Shown here one piece after another: positions 56,312 through 64,000 of a DNA stretch of 64,000 bases. Numbering within the stretch: the first letter of the stretch is position 1; each line of letters begins with the position of its first letter. The notes under the pieces are model-generated. The model was not told where the DNA came from and did not search any database. It was given only the letters and a program-made list of their open reading frames with translations. Origin of the DNA: Nostoc piscinale CENA21. Its GTDB lineage: Bacteria > Cyanobacteriota > Cyanobacteriia > Cyanobacteriales > Nostocaceae. Location of the stretch: contig NZ_CP012036.1 of the NCBI RefSeq assembly GCF_001298445.1, positions 1,221,091 through 1,285,090 on the forward strand. The letters run 5' to 3'. A program made the position numbers and the translations under genes.

Positions 56312-57231
56312 TTTTTGTCTCGTGAAGCGGTCGATGGTAATCCAAGTAAACGTGAAACTAGTACCAGTGCTTTACTACCAATCTGACGCACCCAACTTAA
56401 TAATCCCGGAGCAACGGCTTCCCGATCTACAGTTGGAGATAATCGAGTCTCTAAGGACTCTTTTAGTTTTCTAATGGTCAGTGGTCTATTTAGAGTTCCC
56501 CGTTCCGCTAAGGAAATAGAACCAGTTTCTTCTGATACAACTACACAAATACAATTTTCGACCCGCTCAGTAATTCCCATCGCTGCCCGATGGCGTGTAC
56601 CCAACTGGCGCGAGGCTGTGCGTCCCGAAAGTGGTAGAATTATACCTGATGATACAATTCGTGAGCCGCGAATTAATGTCGCTCCATCATGTAACAAAGT
56701 TTTTGGCTGAAAAATTGTTTGTATAAGTTCTTTAGAGACCTCGGCATTCAGCTTAACTCCAGGCACAGAAAAATCTCGCTCGTCAATTGGGCCAGTGGTT
56801 TCCAGAATTAGCAAAGCTCCAATTCGGTTTTTGGAAAGTTCTTTCACCGCATCCACAATTTCATCAATCACACTATCAGATTTGGGGATGGATAAACTTG
56901 ATGTTTGAAACAACTGGCGTAATTCTCCGCGCCCTAATTGTTCCAAAAAACGCCGAAATTCTGATTGTAAGGCTACCGCCATCGCCACAGCACAACCAAT
57001 CACTAATTTTTCCAAGACAAAGTTCAGCAGTGGTAAGCCTAATCTACCGCTGAGTGCCGATGCCAACATTAAAATAATAAATCCTCGCACCATCCAAAGT
57101 GTCCGGCGCTCACTAATAATCACTAGTATCATGTACGTCAGCGCCAGCACTAATACTATATCCAGAGTCCCAAGTAGCAAGGACTGTGACCATCCTAGGT
57201 TTGTCAGCCAATGCTTTGACCAATCTTTCAT
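56308..57231 (-). CDS. cdaA: Diadenylate cyclase CdaA
   Basis: 307 residues. N-terminal membrane helices (LLLGTLDIVLVLALTYMILV, MVRGFIILMLASALSGRLGL) and a DisA_N/DAC domain: LLIETTGPID-type strand, FQPKTLLHDGATLIRGSRIV (DGA motif), and LGTRHRAAMGITERVENCIC (RHR motif). It makes cyclic di-AMP from two ATP. Coupled by ATGA overlap to uppS, a pairing common in bacteria linking c-di-AMP to cell-wall precursor supply. Confidence 0.93.
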   Translation of the reverse strand: MKDWSKHWLTNLGWSQSLLLGTLDIVLVLALTYMILVIISERRTLWMVRGFIILMLASALSGRLGLPLLNFVLEKLVIGCAVAMAVALQSEFRRFLEQLGRGELRQLFQTSSLSIPKSDSVIDEIVDAVKELSKNRIGALLILETTGPIDERDFSVPGVKLNAEVSKELIQTIFQPKTLLHDGATLIRGSRIVSSGIILPLSGRTASRQLGTRHRAAMGITERVENCICVVVSEETGSISLAERGTLNRPLTIRKLKESLETRLSPTVDREAVAPGLLSWVRQIGSKALVLVSRLLGLPSTASRDKK

Positions 57232-57267
57232 GACATCTGGATTATCTTTCTGTCTTTAATACTGTAG

Positions 57268-57318
57268 GTCATTTGTCATTTGTCATTAGTCATTAGTTTT
57301 TTGCAAATGACTAATGAC
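57268..57318. repeat. TCATTTG/TCATTAG heptad tandem repeat with hairpin
   Basis: GTCATTTGTCATTTGTCATT-type heptad units (57268-57296) are followed by a facing arm: GTCATTAGTCATT (57282-57294) and AATGACTAATGAC (57306-57318) form a perfect 13-bp stem. It lies in the lysA-cdaA gap. Heptanucleotide short tandemly repeated repetitive (STRR) sequences of this kind are known in heterocystous cyanobacteria. Confidence 0.75.
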
Positions 57319-57324
57319 CAAGGA

Positions 57325-58728
57325 CTAATTACCTCTTTTTAGTCTTTCCGGGAGGCAATCTTGCCGAATCAAGTCTTGATAAGTTTCGCGTTGCAAAATC
57401 AAATTTGCTTCGCCATTGGCTACTACTACGGCTGCGGGTCGGGGTAAGCGGTTGTAGTTAGATGCCATACTGTAATTGTACGCACCAGTTGCCATAACCA
57501 CGAGAATATCTCCTGGTTCAGTCTTGGGTAGTTGGGCATTTTTAATTAGGATATCTCCTGATTCACAATGTTTGCCAGCTACAGTGACTGTTTCTGTTAC
57601 ATTAGCAGACATTTTATTAGCAACTACAGCCCGATAAACTGACTGGTAAGTGATGGGTCGGGGATTATCGGACATCCCACCATCAACAGATACGTAGGTA
57701 CGAATTTCTGGTACTACTTTTGTTGCGCCAACGGTATAGGCAGTAACACAAGCTGTGGCAATCAATGATCGCCCTGGCTCACATAATAGCTTTGGTAAAG
57801 GCAAATTCTCCGCAGCACAAGTTTCTTGAACAACTTCACAAATTACCTTTACCCAATCTTCAATACTTGGGGGATCATCGGATTCTGTATAGCGAATGCC
57901 TAATCCACCACCAATATTTAATTCCGTTAAACTTAAACCATACTTAGCAGTATCACGGAACCACTGCACCATCACAGCCCCTAAATCTTGATGGGGTTGC
58001 AGTTCAAAAATTTGGGAACCAATATGAGCGTGCAAGCCTATGCAGTTCAAGGAAGGTTGCTTGCTGACAAAGGAAAATACTTCGTCTAAGTCGTTGGGAT
58101 CAAAGCCAAATTTACTATCTAAGTGTCCTGTACGAATATATTCGTGGGTATGGCATTCAATCCCCGGAGTTAGCCGCAGCATGATCCGAACTGGCTGGGT
58201 GTTTTGGGTCAATTGCACCAAATTGTGTAATTCTTGCCAGTTATCGACAACAATGGTCACACCTGATTCAATTGCTAAAACTAGCTCTGGCTGGGATTTA
58301 TTATTACCGTGGAGGTAAATTTTTTCAGGACTAACGCCAGCAGCTAAAGCTGTGTAAAGTTCGCCGCCAGAGACGACATCAATTCCCAAACCTTCCGAGG
58401 CTGCGATCGCACAAACGGCTAAACAATTCCAGGCTTTAGAAGCATATAATACTTGAGATACACCAGGGTAATATTGCTTAAAAGCATCTCGGTATTGCCG
58501 ACAAGCCGCACGGAGAGTTTCTTCATCTAAAATATAGAGTGGCGAACCAAACTGCTGCACTAGGGTTGTGACATCACACCCACCAATTTCCAGACAGTCA
58601 TCACTATTAACCTTAGCTGTTAAAGGTAAAAGTTCCTGGTTTGGCGAAACAGTTTCGTTTGGATTGCGCTTTTGAGGTAAATACTGAGTCCCAGTATGTT
58701 GAACCTCAGTGGGGTGAGTCGATACCAT
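57325..58728 (-). CDS. lysA: Diaminopimelate decarboxylase
   Basis: 467 residues. PLP-binding Lys in YASKAWNCLAVCAIAASEGL; ELNIGGGLGIRY and CHTHEYIRTGHLDSKFGFDP of the barrel; CEPGRSLIATACVTAYTVGA and VSVDGGMSDNPRPI for the phosphate and substrate sites; GKHCESGDILI and MATGAYNYSMASNYNRLPRP at the C-terminus. It catalyses the last step of lysine biosynthesis. It is upstream of cdaA-uppS on the same strand, separated by the STRR hairpin. Confidence 0.95.
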   Translation of the reverse strand: MVSTHPTEVQHTGTQYLPQKRNPNETVSPNQELLPLTAKVNSDDCLEIGGCDVTTLVQQFGSPLYILDEETLRAACRQYRDAFKQYYPGVSQVLYASKAWNCLAVCAIAASEGLGIDVVSGGELYTALAAGVSPEKIYLHGNNKSQPELVLAIESGVTIVVDNWQELHNLVQLTQNTQPVRIMLRLTPGIECHTHEYIRTGHLDSKFGFDPNDLDEVFSFVSKQPSLNCIGLHAHIGSQIFELQPHQDLGAVMVQWFRDTAKYGLSLTELNIGGGLGIRYTESDDPPSIEDWVKVICEVVQETCAAENLPLPKLLCEPGRSLIATACVTAYTVGATKVVPEIRTYVSVDGGMSDNPRPITYQSVYRAVVANKMSANVTETVTVAGKHCESGDILIKNAQLPKTEPGDILVVMATGAYNYSMASNYNRLPRPAAVVVANGEANLILQRETYQDLIRQDCLPERLKRGN

Positions 58729-58969
58729 AACTATGTAAGTTGTCCTTATACAAATTAAGAGCTTGAGGAAGTGTCCCGATTTTCAGTTTACCAACTCAGT
58801 GCTGAGTAAAAAGTACAAGAAAAGTTTCCCATAGCCGGAAATCAACTCTTAAGGTCAGTTAGTTTGAATGCAGCACTTTTGATCAACGCTGTTTCAGTTG
58901 ACCATGATCCTTTTAATCTATTGATTATTAGGGTTTATGGCTCACAGTCGAATTTTTGGAGAAAAAATT

Positions 58970-59665
58970 ATGACGCTTAGTTCTCCTATTACTCTTCTAT
59001 CAACCCTGCCACCTTTGGAAAACGGCGACAAACTCACCCGTATAGAATTTGAGCGTCGTTATCATGCTATGCCGGAAGTGAAAAAAGCGGAACTGATTGA
59101 AGGAATTGTTTATATGGCATCTCCCTTACGTTTTAGAAGTCATGGTAAACCCCATGCTTATGTTATGGCTTGGTTGGGTTTATATGAATCTGCTACGCCT
59201 GGAGTAGAGTTGGGAGATAATGCCACTGTCTGCTTAGATGCCGATAATGAACCCCAACCAGATGCTTGTTTGCTAATTACTAATGGCGGACAGGCCAGTG
59301 TTAGCGATGATGATTATATTGAAGGTGCGCCAGAGTTAATTGTAGAAGTTGCTGCTAGTAGTGTTTCTTTGGATTTACACGACAAGTTAAAAGTATACCG
59401 CCGCAATCAAGTGCAAGAATATTTAGTCTGGCGTGTGTATGATAATGAATTTGATTGGTTCAAGTTAGAGCAAGGGGAATATATCAAACTTGCACCTAAT
59501 CATGAGGGTGTGATTTACTCTCGTGTCTTTCCGGGTTTATGCTTAGATAAAGCGGCATTATTAGCCGGGAATTTAGCAAAAGTTTTAGCAGTTTTGCAGC
59601 AAGGTTTGGCTAGTCCAGAACACCAGAGTTTTGTTGAAAACCTTGCCAGTAAGTCCCCCTTATAA
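58970..59665 (+). CDS. Uma2 family (PD-(D/E)XK-like) endonuclease
   Basis: 231 residues from ATG 58970, chosen because GGAG lies just upstream; an earlier ATG is at 58937. Motifs: YHAMPEVKKAELIEGIVYMA, then EPQPDACLLI (active-site Asp), APELIVEVAASSVSLDLHDK (the E-x-A/K part) and VQEYLVWRVYDNEFDWFKLE. Uma2 proteins are abundant in cyanobacterial genomes as multiple paralogues; their target is not established. The rimI gene starts 16 bp past the stop if GTG 59682 is used, or overlaps if TTG 59631 is used. Confidence 0.88.
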   Translation: MTLSSPITLLSTLPPLENGDKLTRIEFERRYHAMPEVKKAELIEGIVYMASPLRFRSHGKPHAYVMAWLGLYESATPGVELGDNATVCLDADNEPQPDACLLITNGGQASVSDDDYIEGAPELIVEVAASSVSLDLHDKLKVYRRNQVQEYLVWRVYDNEFDWFKLEQGEYIKLAPNHEGVIYSRVFPGLCLDKAALLAGNLAKVLAVLQQGLASPEHQSFVENLASKSPL

Positions 59666-59681
59666 TTTTGATCAGTTAAAT

Positions 59682-60230
59682 GTGATTTCATCAGAATTAA
59701 AATTGCGGCCGCTCACAACTGATGACCTTAGTACCATCCTCGAACTTGATCAAACTTGTTTTGGTGGTCTTTGGACTTTAGCAGGTTATCAACGCGAACT
59801 AGAAAGCCCGAACAGCGAGTTACTGGGTTTGTTTGCACCATTGTCAAGCATTAAACTCTTGGGTATGGGGTGCTTTTGGTCGATTGTCGATGAAGCCCAC
59901 ATTACTATTTTGGCGATTCATCCCCAATACCACCGTCAGGGTTTGGGTCAGGCTTTATTGTATGCTCTGTTGAAGACTGCTTGCGATCGCGGTTTAGAAC
60001 GCGCCACCCTGGAAGTTAGAGCTTCTAACATTGCCGCCATATCCTTATATGAGAAATTTGGCTTTAAAACGGCGGGGCGGCGACGACATTATTACAAAGA
60101 CAACAACGAAGATGCTTTGATTTTGTGGTTATCAGAATTGCAATATCCACATTTTCAAAAAACTTTAGACCAGTGGCACACCATTGTGAGCAAACAGTTG
60201 AGTGAATTTTCTTGGCAGTTGATTAGTTAG
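59682..60230 (+). CDS. rimI: Ribosomal protein S18-alanine N-acetyltransferase (RimI)
   Basis: 182 residues from GTG 59682 (ISSELKLRPLTTDDL), where relatives begin; the frame is open back to TTG 59631, overlapping the Uma2 gene. GNAT fold: LELDQTCFGGLWTLAGYQRE, EAHITILAIHPQYHRQGLGQ (acetyl-CoA loop RxxGxG/Q) and LEVRASNIAAISLYEKFGFK, followed by RRRHYYKDNNEDALILWL. RimI acetylates the N-terminus of S18. Activity on another substrate cannot be excluded. Confidence 0.85.
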   Translation: MISSELKLRPLTTDDLSTILELDQTCFGGLWTLAGYQRELESPNSELLGLFAPLSSIKLLGMGCFWSIVDEAHITILAIHPQYHRQGLGQALLYALLKTACDRGLERATLEVRASNIAAISLYEKFGFKTAGRRRHYYKDNNEDALILWLSELQYPHFQKTLDQWHTIVSKQLSEFSWQLIS

Positions 60231-60743
60231 GGGTTAGAGGCTAGAGGCTGGGGGTTAGCCGGAATGATATTGAAAGGTTAGATTGAGGTACAACTTCCGT
60301 ATCTGGCTCATTTTTTGGCGACATAGTATCAGTTACTCAGGGGAAAACTCATAACCAAACAAGAAAACCATCTTCTCTAGCCCCTAGCCCTCTAGTTAAT
60401 TCATTAGAATTTTTAATAAGAAAAATTTTTATATTTTAAATAAAAAATATTTTTAGAAAAATTTTGACTTTTGAATTCAAAATATGCTAATAATTAATAT
60501 TTGTGACTGGTAAAATTAAATTATCATAACAACGGCTAACTATTTACAACTCAAGCTGAAAAGCTAGTAAATCAAAGCTCCTCAACTCGGTAGCCGTAGC
60601 AAAATTCATCAACAGTTGACAAATCCACCCATCAATTTGAGTAGTCTCCCTTGGATGTCTATTATCTCTGATACAGACACCCAAAACCTTAGCCTGTGCT
60701 AAAATCAGCGTACCGGCACGACGCAGGTGATGGGAAAAATGCC
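60231..60743. other. Long intergenic region upstream of clpC
   Basis: 513 bp of AT-rich sequence, with a (T)AGAGGCTAGAGGCTGGGGGTTAG direct-repeat run at 60234-60257 and its complement-like CTAGCCCCTAGCCCTCTAG at 60377-60395. This fits a long clpC leader and promoter. No gene seen; the run may be a dispersed repeat. Confidence 0.5.
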
Positions 60744-63215
60744 ATGTTTGAACGCTTCACAGAAAAAGCCATTAAGGTAATCATGCTGGCCCAAGAAGAG
60801 GCCCGCCGTTTAGGTCACAACTTTGTGGGAACCGAGCAGATCCTCCTGGGTCTGATTGGGGAAGGCACAGGAGTTGCGGCCAAGGTGCTGAAATCAATGG
60901 GTGTCAATCTCAAAGATGCCCGTATTGAAGTTGAAAAAATCATAGGCCGGGGTTCAGGCTTTGTGGCCGTGGAAATTCCGTTTACGCCACGGGCAAAGCG
61001 GGTTCTGGAACTATCCCTAGAAGAAGCGCGCCAATTAGGGCATAACTACATTGGCACCGAGCATCTGCTGTTGGGCCTGATCCGGGAAGGGGAAGGTGTA
61101 GCAGCCAGGGTGCTAGAAAACCTTGGGGTGGATCTATCTAAGGTAAGAACCCAAGTCATCCGAATGCTGGGAGAAACAGCAGAGGTTTCGGCGACCGGGC
61201 AATCGGGACGCACTAAAACTCCTACCTTGGATGAATTCGGCTCGAACCTAACCCAGATGGCGACGGACAATAAACTTGATCCAGTCGTAGGACGCGCGAA
61301 AGAAATTGAGCGTGTAATTCAAATCTTGGGTCGCCGGACAAAAAATAACCCAGTGCTGATTGGTGAACCAGGGGTTGGTAAAACTGCGATCGCGGAAGGT
61401 TTAGCGAGCCGCATTGCCAACAAAGATGTCCCCGACATCCTGGAAGACAAGCGCGTAGTCACACTAGATATTGGTTTGCTGGTAGCAGGTACCAAATACC
61501 GGGGTGAATTTGAAGAACGCCTGAAGAAAATCATGGATGAAATTCGCCAGGCGGGTAACGTAATTCTCGTAATTGACGAGGTACACACCCTAATTGGTGC
61601 AGGTGCAGCCGAAGGTGCGATCGACGCAGCAAATATCCTCAAACCCGCCTTGGCAAGAGGTGAATTGCAGTGTATTGGTGCCACCACCCTCGACGAATAC
61701 CGCAAACACATCGAGCGCGATGCAGCCTTAGAACGCCGCTTCCAGCCAGTCATGGTAGGTGAGCCATCAGTTGATGAAACTATAGAAATATTGCATGGAT
61801 TGCGCGATCGCTACGAGCAACATCACAAGTTGAAAATTTCTGATGAAGCTTTAATCGCAGCAGCGAAATTGTCTGACCGTTATATCAGCGATCGCTACTT
61901 GCCAGATAAAGCCATCGACTTGATTGATGAAGCAGGTTCGCGCGTGCGGTTAATCAACTCCCAACTGCCCCCCGCAGCCAAAGAGTTAGATAAAGAACTG
62001 CGCCAAATCTTAAAAGAAAAAGATGATGCAGTGCGTTCCCAAGACTTTGACAGAGCCGGGGAACTGCGCGATCGGGAAATGGAAATCAAAGCCGAAATCC
62101 GCGCGATCGCCCAAAGCAAAACCAACGGTGCAAGTGGTGACGGTGTAGAACCAGTTGTTACCGAAGAAGACATTGCTCACATCGTCGCTTCCTGGACAGG
62201 TGTACCAGTCAACAAGCTCACCGAGTCTGAATCCGAGAAGTTGCTGCACATGGAAGACACCTTGCATCAGCGCCTCATCGGACAAGAAGACGCAGTGAAA
62301 GCAGTTTCACGGGCAATCCGTCGGGCGCGTGTCGGTTTGAAAAACCCCAACCGACCCATCGCCAGCTTTATCTTCTCCGGGCCGACTGGGGTAGGTAAAA
62401 CTGAGTTGGCAAAATCCTTGGCTTCTTACTTCTTCGGTTCCGAAGAAGCAATGATCCGCCTGGATATGTCGGAATATATGGAACGCCACACCGTCAGCAA
62501 ACTAATTGGTTCGCCTCCAGGCTACGTTGGTTATAACGAAGGTGGTCAATTAACCGAAGCTGTGCGTCGTCGTCCTTATACCGTGGTGCTGTTCGACGAA
62601 ATCGAAAAAGCCCACCCCGATGTCTTCAATATGCTGCTGCAAATTTTAGAAGACGGTCGGTTAACCGATGCTAAAGGTCGCACCGTTGACTTCAAGAACA
62701 CCTTGCTGATTTTGACATCCAACATCGGTTCTAAGGTAATTGAAAAAGGCGCTTCCACCATCGGCTTTGAATTTAATGAAGATGCTGGTGAATCGCAATA
62801 TAACCGCATTAAAACTCTGGTTAACGAAGAACTCAAACAGTACTTCCGCCCAGAATTCCTCAACCGTTTGGATGAAATTATCGTCTTCCGTCAACTCAAC
62901 CGCGAAGAAGTCACCCAAATCGCCGACATCATGCTCAAAGAAGTGTTTGGTCGCCTGACAGAAAAAGGCATCACCTTAGAAGTCACCGAACGCTTCAAAG
63001 ACAGGCTCATCCAAGAAGGTTACAGCCCCAGCTACGGTGCAAGACCGTTACGTAGGGCAATTATGCGCTTGTTAGAAGATAGCCTTGCTGAAGAGATTCT
63101 CTCTGGTCGCATCAAAGATGGCGATACTGCCCTTGTTGATGTCGATGAAAACGGCAATGTGCAAGTCAGTTCTCAACAGCGCCGGGAATTGTTACCTCAA
63201 GGAATTGAGTCGTAA
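60744..63215 (+). CDS. clpC: ATP-dependent Clp protease ATP-binding subunit ClpC
   Basis: 823 residues from ATG 60744 (MFERFTEKAIKVIMLAQEEA); the in-frame GTG at 60696 is not the likely start. Two N-terminal Clp repeats (GHNFVGTEQILLGLIGEGTG, GHNYIGTEHLLLGLIREGEG), AAA+ domain 1 with Walker A GEPGVGKTAIAEG, a UVR-type coiled-coil M domain (KEKDDAVRSQDFDRAGELRD), AAA+ domain 2 with GPTGVGKTELAKS and DEIEKAHPDVFNM, and the D2-small domain. It unfolds substrates for ClpP/ClpR. Canonical length and no frame problem. Terminator at 63251-63283. Confidence 0.97.
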   Translation: MFERFTEKAIKVIMLAQEEARRLGHNFVGTEQILLGLIGEGTGVAAKVLKSMGVNLKDARIEVEKIIGRGSGFVAVEIPFTPRAKRVLELSLEEARQLGHNYIGTEHLLLGLIREGEGVAARVLENLGVDLSKVRTQVIRMLGETAEVSATGQSGRTKTPTLDEFGSNLTQMATDNKLDPVVGRAKEIERVIQILGRRTKNNPVLIGEPGVGKTAIAEGLASRIANKDVPDILEDKRVVTLDIGLLVAGTKYRGEFEERLKKIMDEIRQAGNVILVIDEVHTLIGAGAAEGAIDAANILKPALARGELQCIGATTLDEYRKHIERDAALERRFQPVMVGEPSVDETIEILHGLRDRYEQHHKLKISDEALIAAAKLSDRYISDRYLPDKAIDLIDEAGSRVRLINSQLPPAAKELDKELRQILKEKDDAVRSQDFDRAGELRDREMEIKAEIRAIAQSKTNGASGDGVEPVVTEEDIAHIVASWTGVPVNKLTESESEKLLHMEDTLHQRLIGQEDAVKAVSRAIRRARVGLKNPNRPIASFIFSGPTGVGKTELAKSLASYFFGSEEAMIRLDMSEYMERHTVSKLIGSPPGYVGYNEGGQLTEAVRRRPYTVVLFDEIEKAHPDVFNMLLQILEDGRLTDAKGRTVDFKNTLLILTSNIGSKVIEKGASTIGFEFNEDAGESQYNRIKTLVNEELKQYFRPEFLNRLDEIIVFRQLNREEVTQIADIMLKEVFGRLTEKGITLEVTERFKDRLIQEGYSPSYGARPLRRAIMRLLEDSLAEEILSGRIKDGDTALVDVDENGNVQVSSQQRRELLPQGIES

Positions 63216-63250
63216 TTAACGTTTGGGATTAAGTCTCAAGTAAATTTTAG

Positions 63251-63283
63251 AAAACGGTAGAGGAGAAATTTCTCTACCGTTTT
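63251..63283 (+). terminator. Rho-independent terminator of clpC
   Basis: AAAACGGTAGAG (63251-63262) and CTCTACCGTTTT (63272-63283) form a perfect 12-bp stem with a nine-base loop, followed by TTTTGTTTT. It lies 35 bp past the clpC stop. Confidence 0.85.
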
Positions 63284-63346
63284 TGTTTTATTGATATTAT
63301 GGCTAGGCTGTTATGAAGTTTTATAGCAAGCAGTGGACAAAAATTT

Positions 63347-64000
63347 ATGAGGATCAGTCCTTATCCTGGTGATTTCATTCATGGCATTAATTTAGATGAT
63401 TGGTATCCATGTTCTAATATTGCCTCATCTGGTCGTCTATCTTCTCCAAATTTTCTTGCAATTTCCGATCCTGGCCTTTCAGTATCTTACCTTTGCGTAC
63501 AAGACCTTCCTATAGAAATTTTGAAAAAAAGTCGTATACCGATGGGTGTTGTATCACCTCGCACCGCTTGGTATGTATCGACTGCTGCTATTATTCGTTC
63601 AGGTGGTTATGTTGGAGTTGGTAGTATTGATACAAAGTGGCTTCAAAAATCGGACATAGATAGAAATGTTGCGATTGGTGATATGGAATTAGCTTTCGAG
63701 GAAGTACGTCGAAATATTGCACCAAATGCTGTAAGTAGATTGGCTTGTATTTGGGTTGCGGAAAATACATCTATTGGATACGCACATATCCGCTCGATGC
63801 TAGGCGCAAATACTTTAATACTAAAAGTAACAATTCCAAGTGCAACTGGTGTGTCAAAAGTTCGATACGCATGGTTGATCTGTACTACACTGATTCCAAG
63901 CAAGAGTACATTGAAAAATATTGGCAAGGTGTGCCGCTAGACCCACAAGTTCCAAAGTGGGAATATTTAGTAGATGGAATAGTTGAAGTGAATGATCCTG
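63347..64000 (+). pseudogene. Unrecognised protein, frameshifted near its C-terminus (gene continues past window)
   Basis: The frame from ATG 63347 runs to 63940 (MRISPYPGDFIHGINLDDWY, SRIPMGVVSPRTAWYVSTAA, ACIWVAENTSIGYAHIRSML). After KVRYAW it becomes ICTTLIPSKSTLKNI. In the neighbouring frame the DNA encodes VDLYYTDSKQEYIEKYWQGV and EYLVDGIVEVNDP to the window end. Adding one G to the GG at 63873-63874 restores RYAWVDLYYTDSKQEYIEKY. I do not recognise the family. The layout (N-terminal sandwich, then EYLVDG) is reminiscent of small ADP-ribosyltransferase-fold or phage-related DUF proteins, which is uncertain. Codon use is somewhat more AT-rich than clpC. Confidence 0.55.

Noticed and set aside
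1..64000. CRISPR arrays, tRNA and rRNA genes
   Set aside because: No regularly spaced direct repeats with unique spacers were found. The tandem repeats seen (57268, 54196, 21720) have no spacers, and no tRNA cloverleaf or TTCGA-type arm next to a CCA end was recognised.

Overview
The window looks like chromosomal DNA of a filamentous, probably heterocyst-forming cyanobacterium of the Nostoc/Anabaena/Calothrix type. The evidence is the many GCGATCGC (HIP1) octamers, cyanobacterial marker genes (psb27, SphS/SphR, DUF3318 and DUF3143 proteins, SLH-OprB porins), and short dispersed repeats of the kinds found in Nostocales. No tRNA, rRNA or CRISPR array was seen.

Layout. Positions 1-9800 hold a cluster of exported TPR-CHAT proteins around a Tat-exported caspase-like protein, with a decayed CHAT tail at the edge. 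10049-15970 holds a ChaB protein, a flavin/FMN-type stress protein, a membrane-associated hypothetical, a large P-type cation ATPase and a divergent MetK paralogue. 16104-27750 is mostly housekeeping: a GH10-like hydrolase, psb27, cofH, two envelope glycosyltransferases, a truncated HNH module, a DUF3318 protein, an exported amidohydrolase and a Coq4-like protein. 27848-31224 is a tandem pair of porins, followed upstream by a Crp-family regulator. 32111-37502 is a phosphate block (phoX, phoU, sphS, sphR), and a second phosphatase, phoD, lies at 47661-49241. Both phosphatase genes have Pho-box-like direct repeats upstream. 38052-41655 has two coiled-coil paralogues, then decayed accessory DNA: a transposase remnant carrying a short palindromic insertion, and a broken PIN-type module. 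41973-64000 returns to housekeeping: an ABC1 kinase, a TPS-type exoprotein, an Orn/Lys/Arg decarboxylase, dprA, a DUF1350 protein, a DnaJ protein, uppS-cdaA, lysA, Uma2, rimI and clpC.

The most unusual property is genome-wide. Seven otherwise well-conserved genes (two TPR-CHAT genes, phoU, a coiled-coil gene, the decarboxylase, DUF1350 and the last gene) are each interrupted by a single-base indel. Six of them have exactly one extra A or T in a run of 7-9, and removing one base restores a family-like protein. Other runs of the same length in the window are intact. Sequencing or assembly error, real decay and transcriptional slippage all remain possible. Frames were read by eye and no database search was run, so family names rest on recognised motifs.
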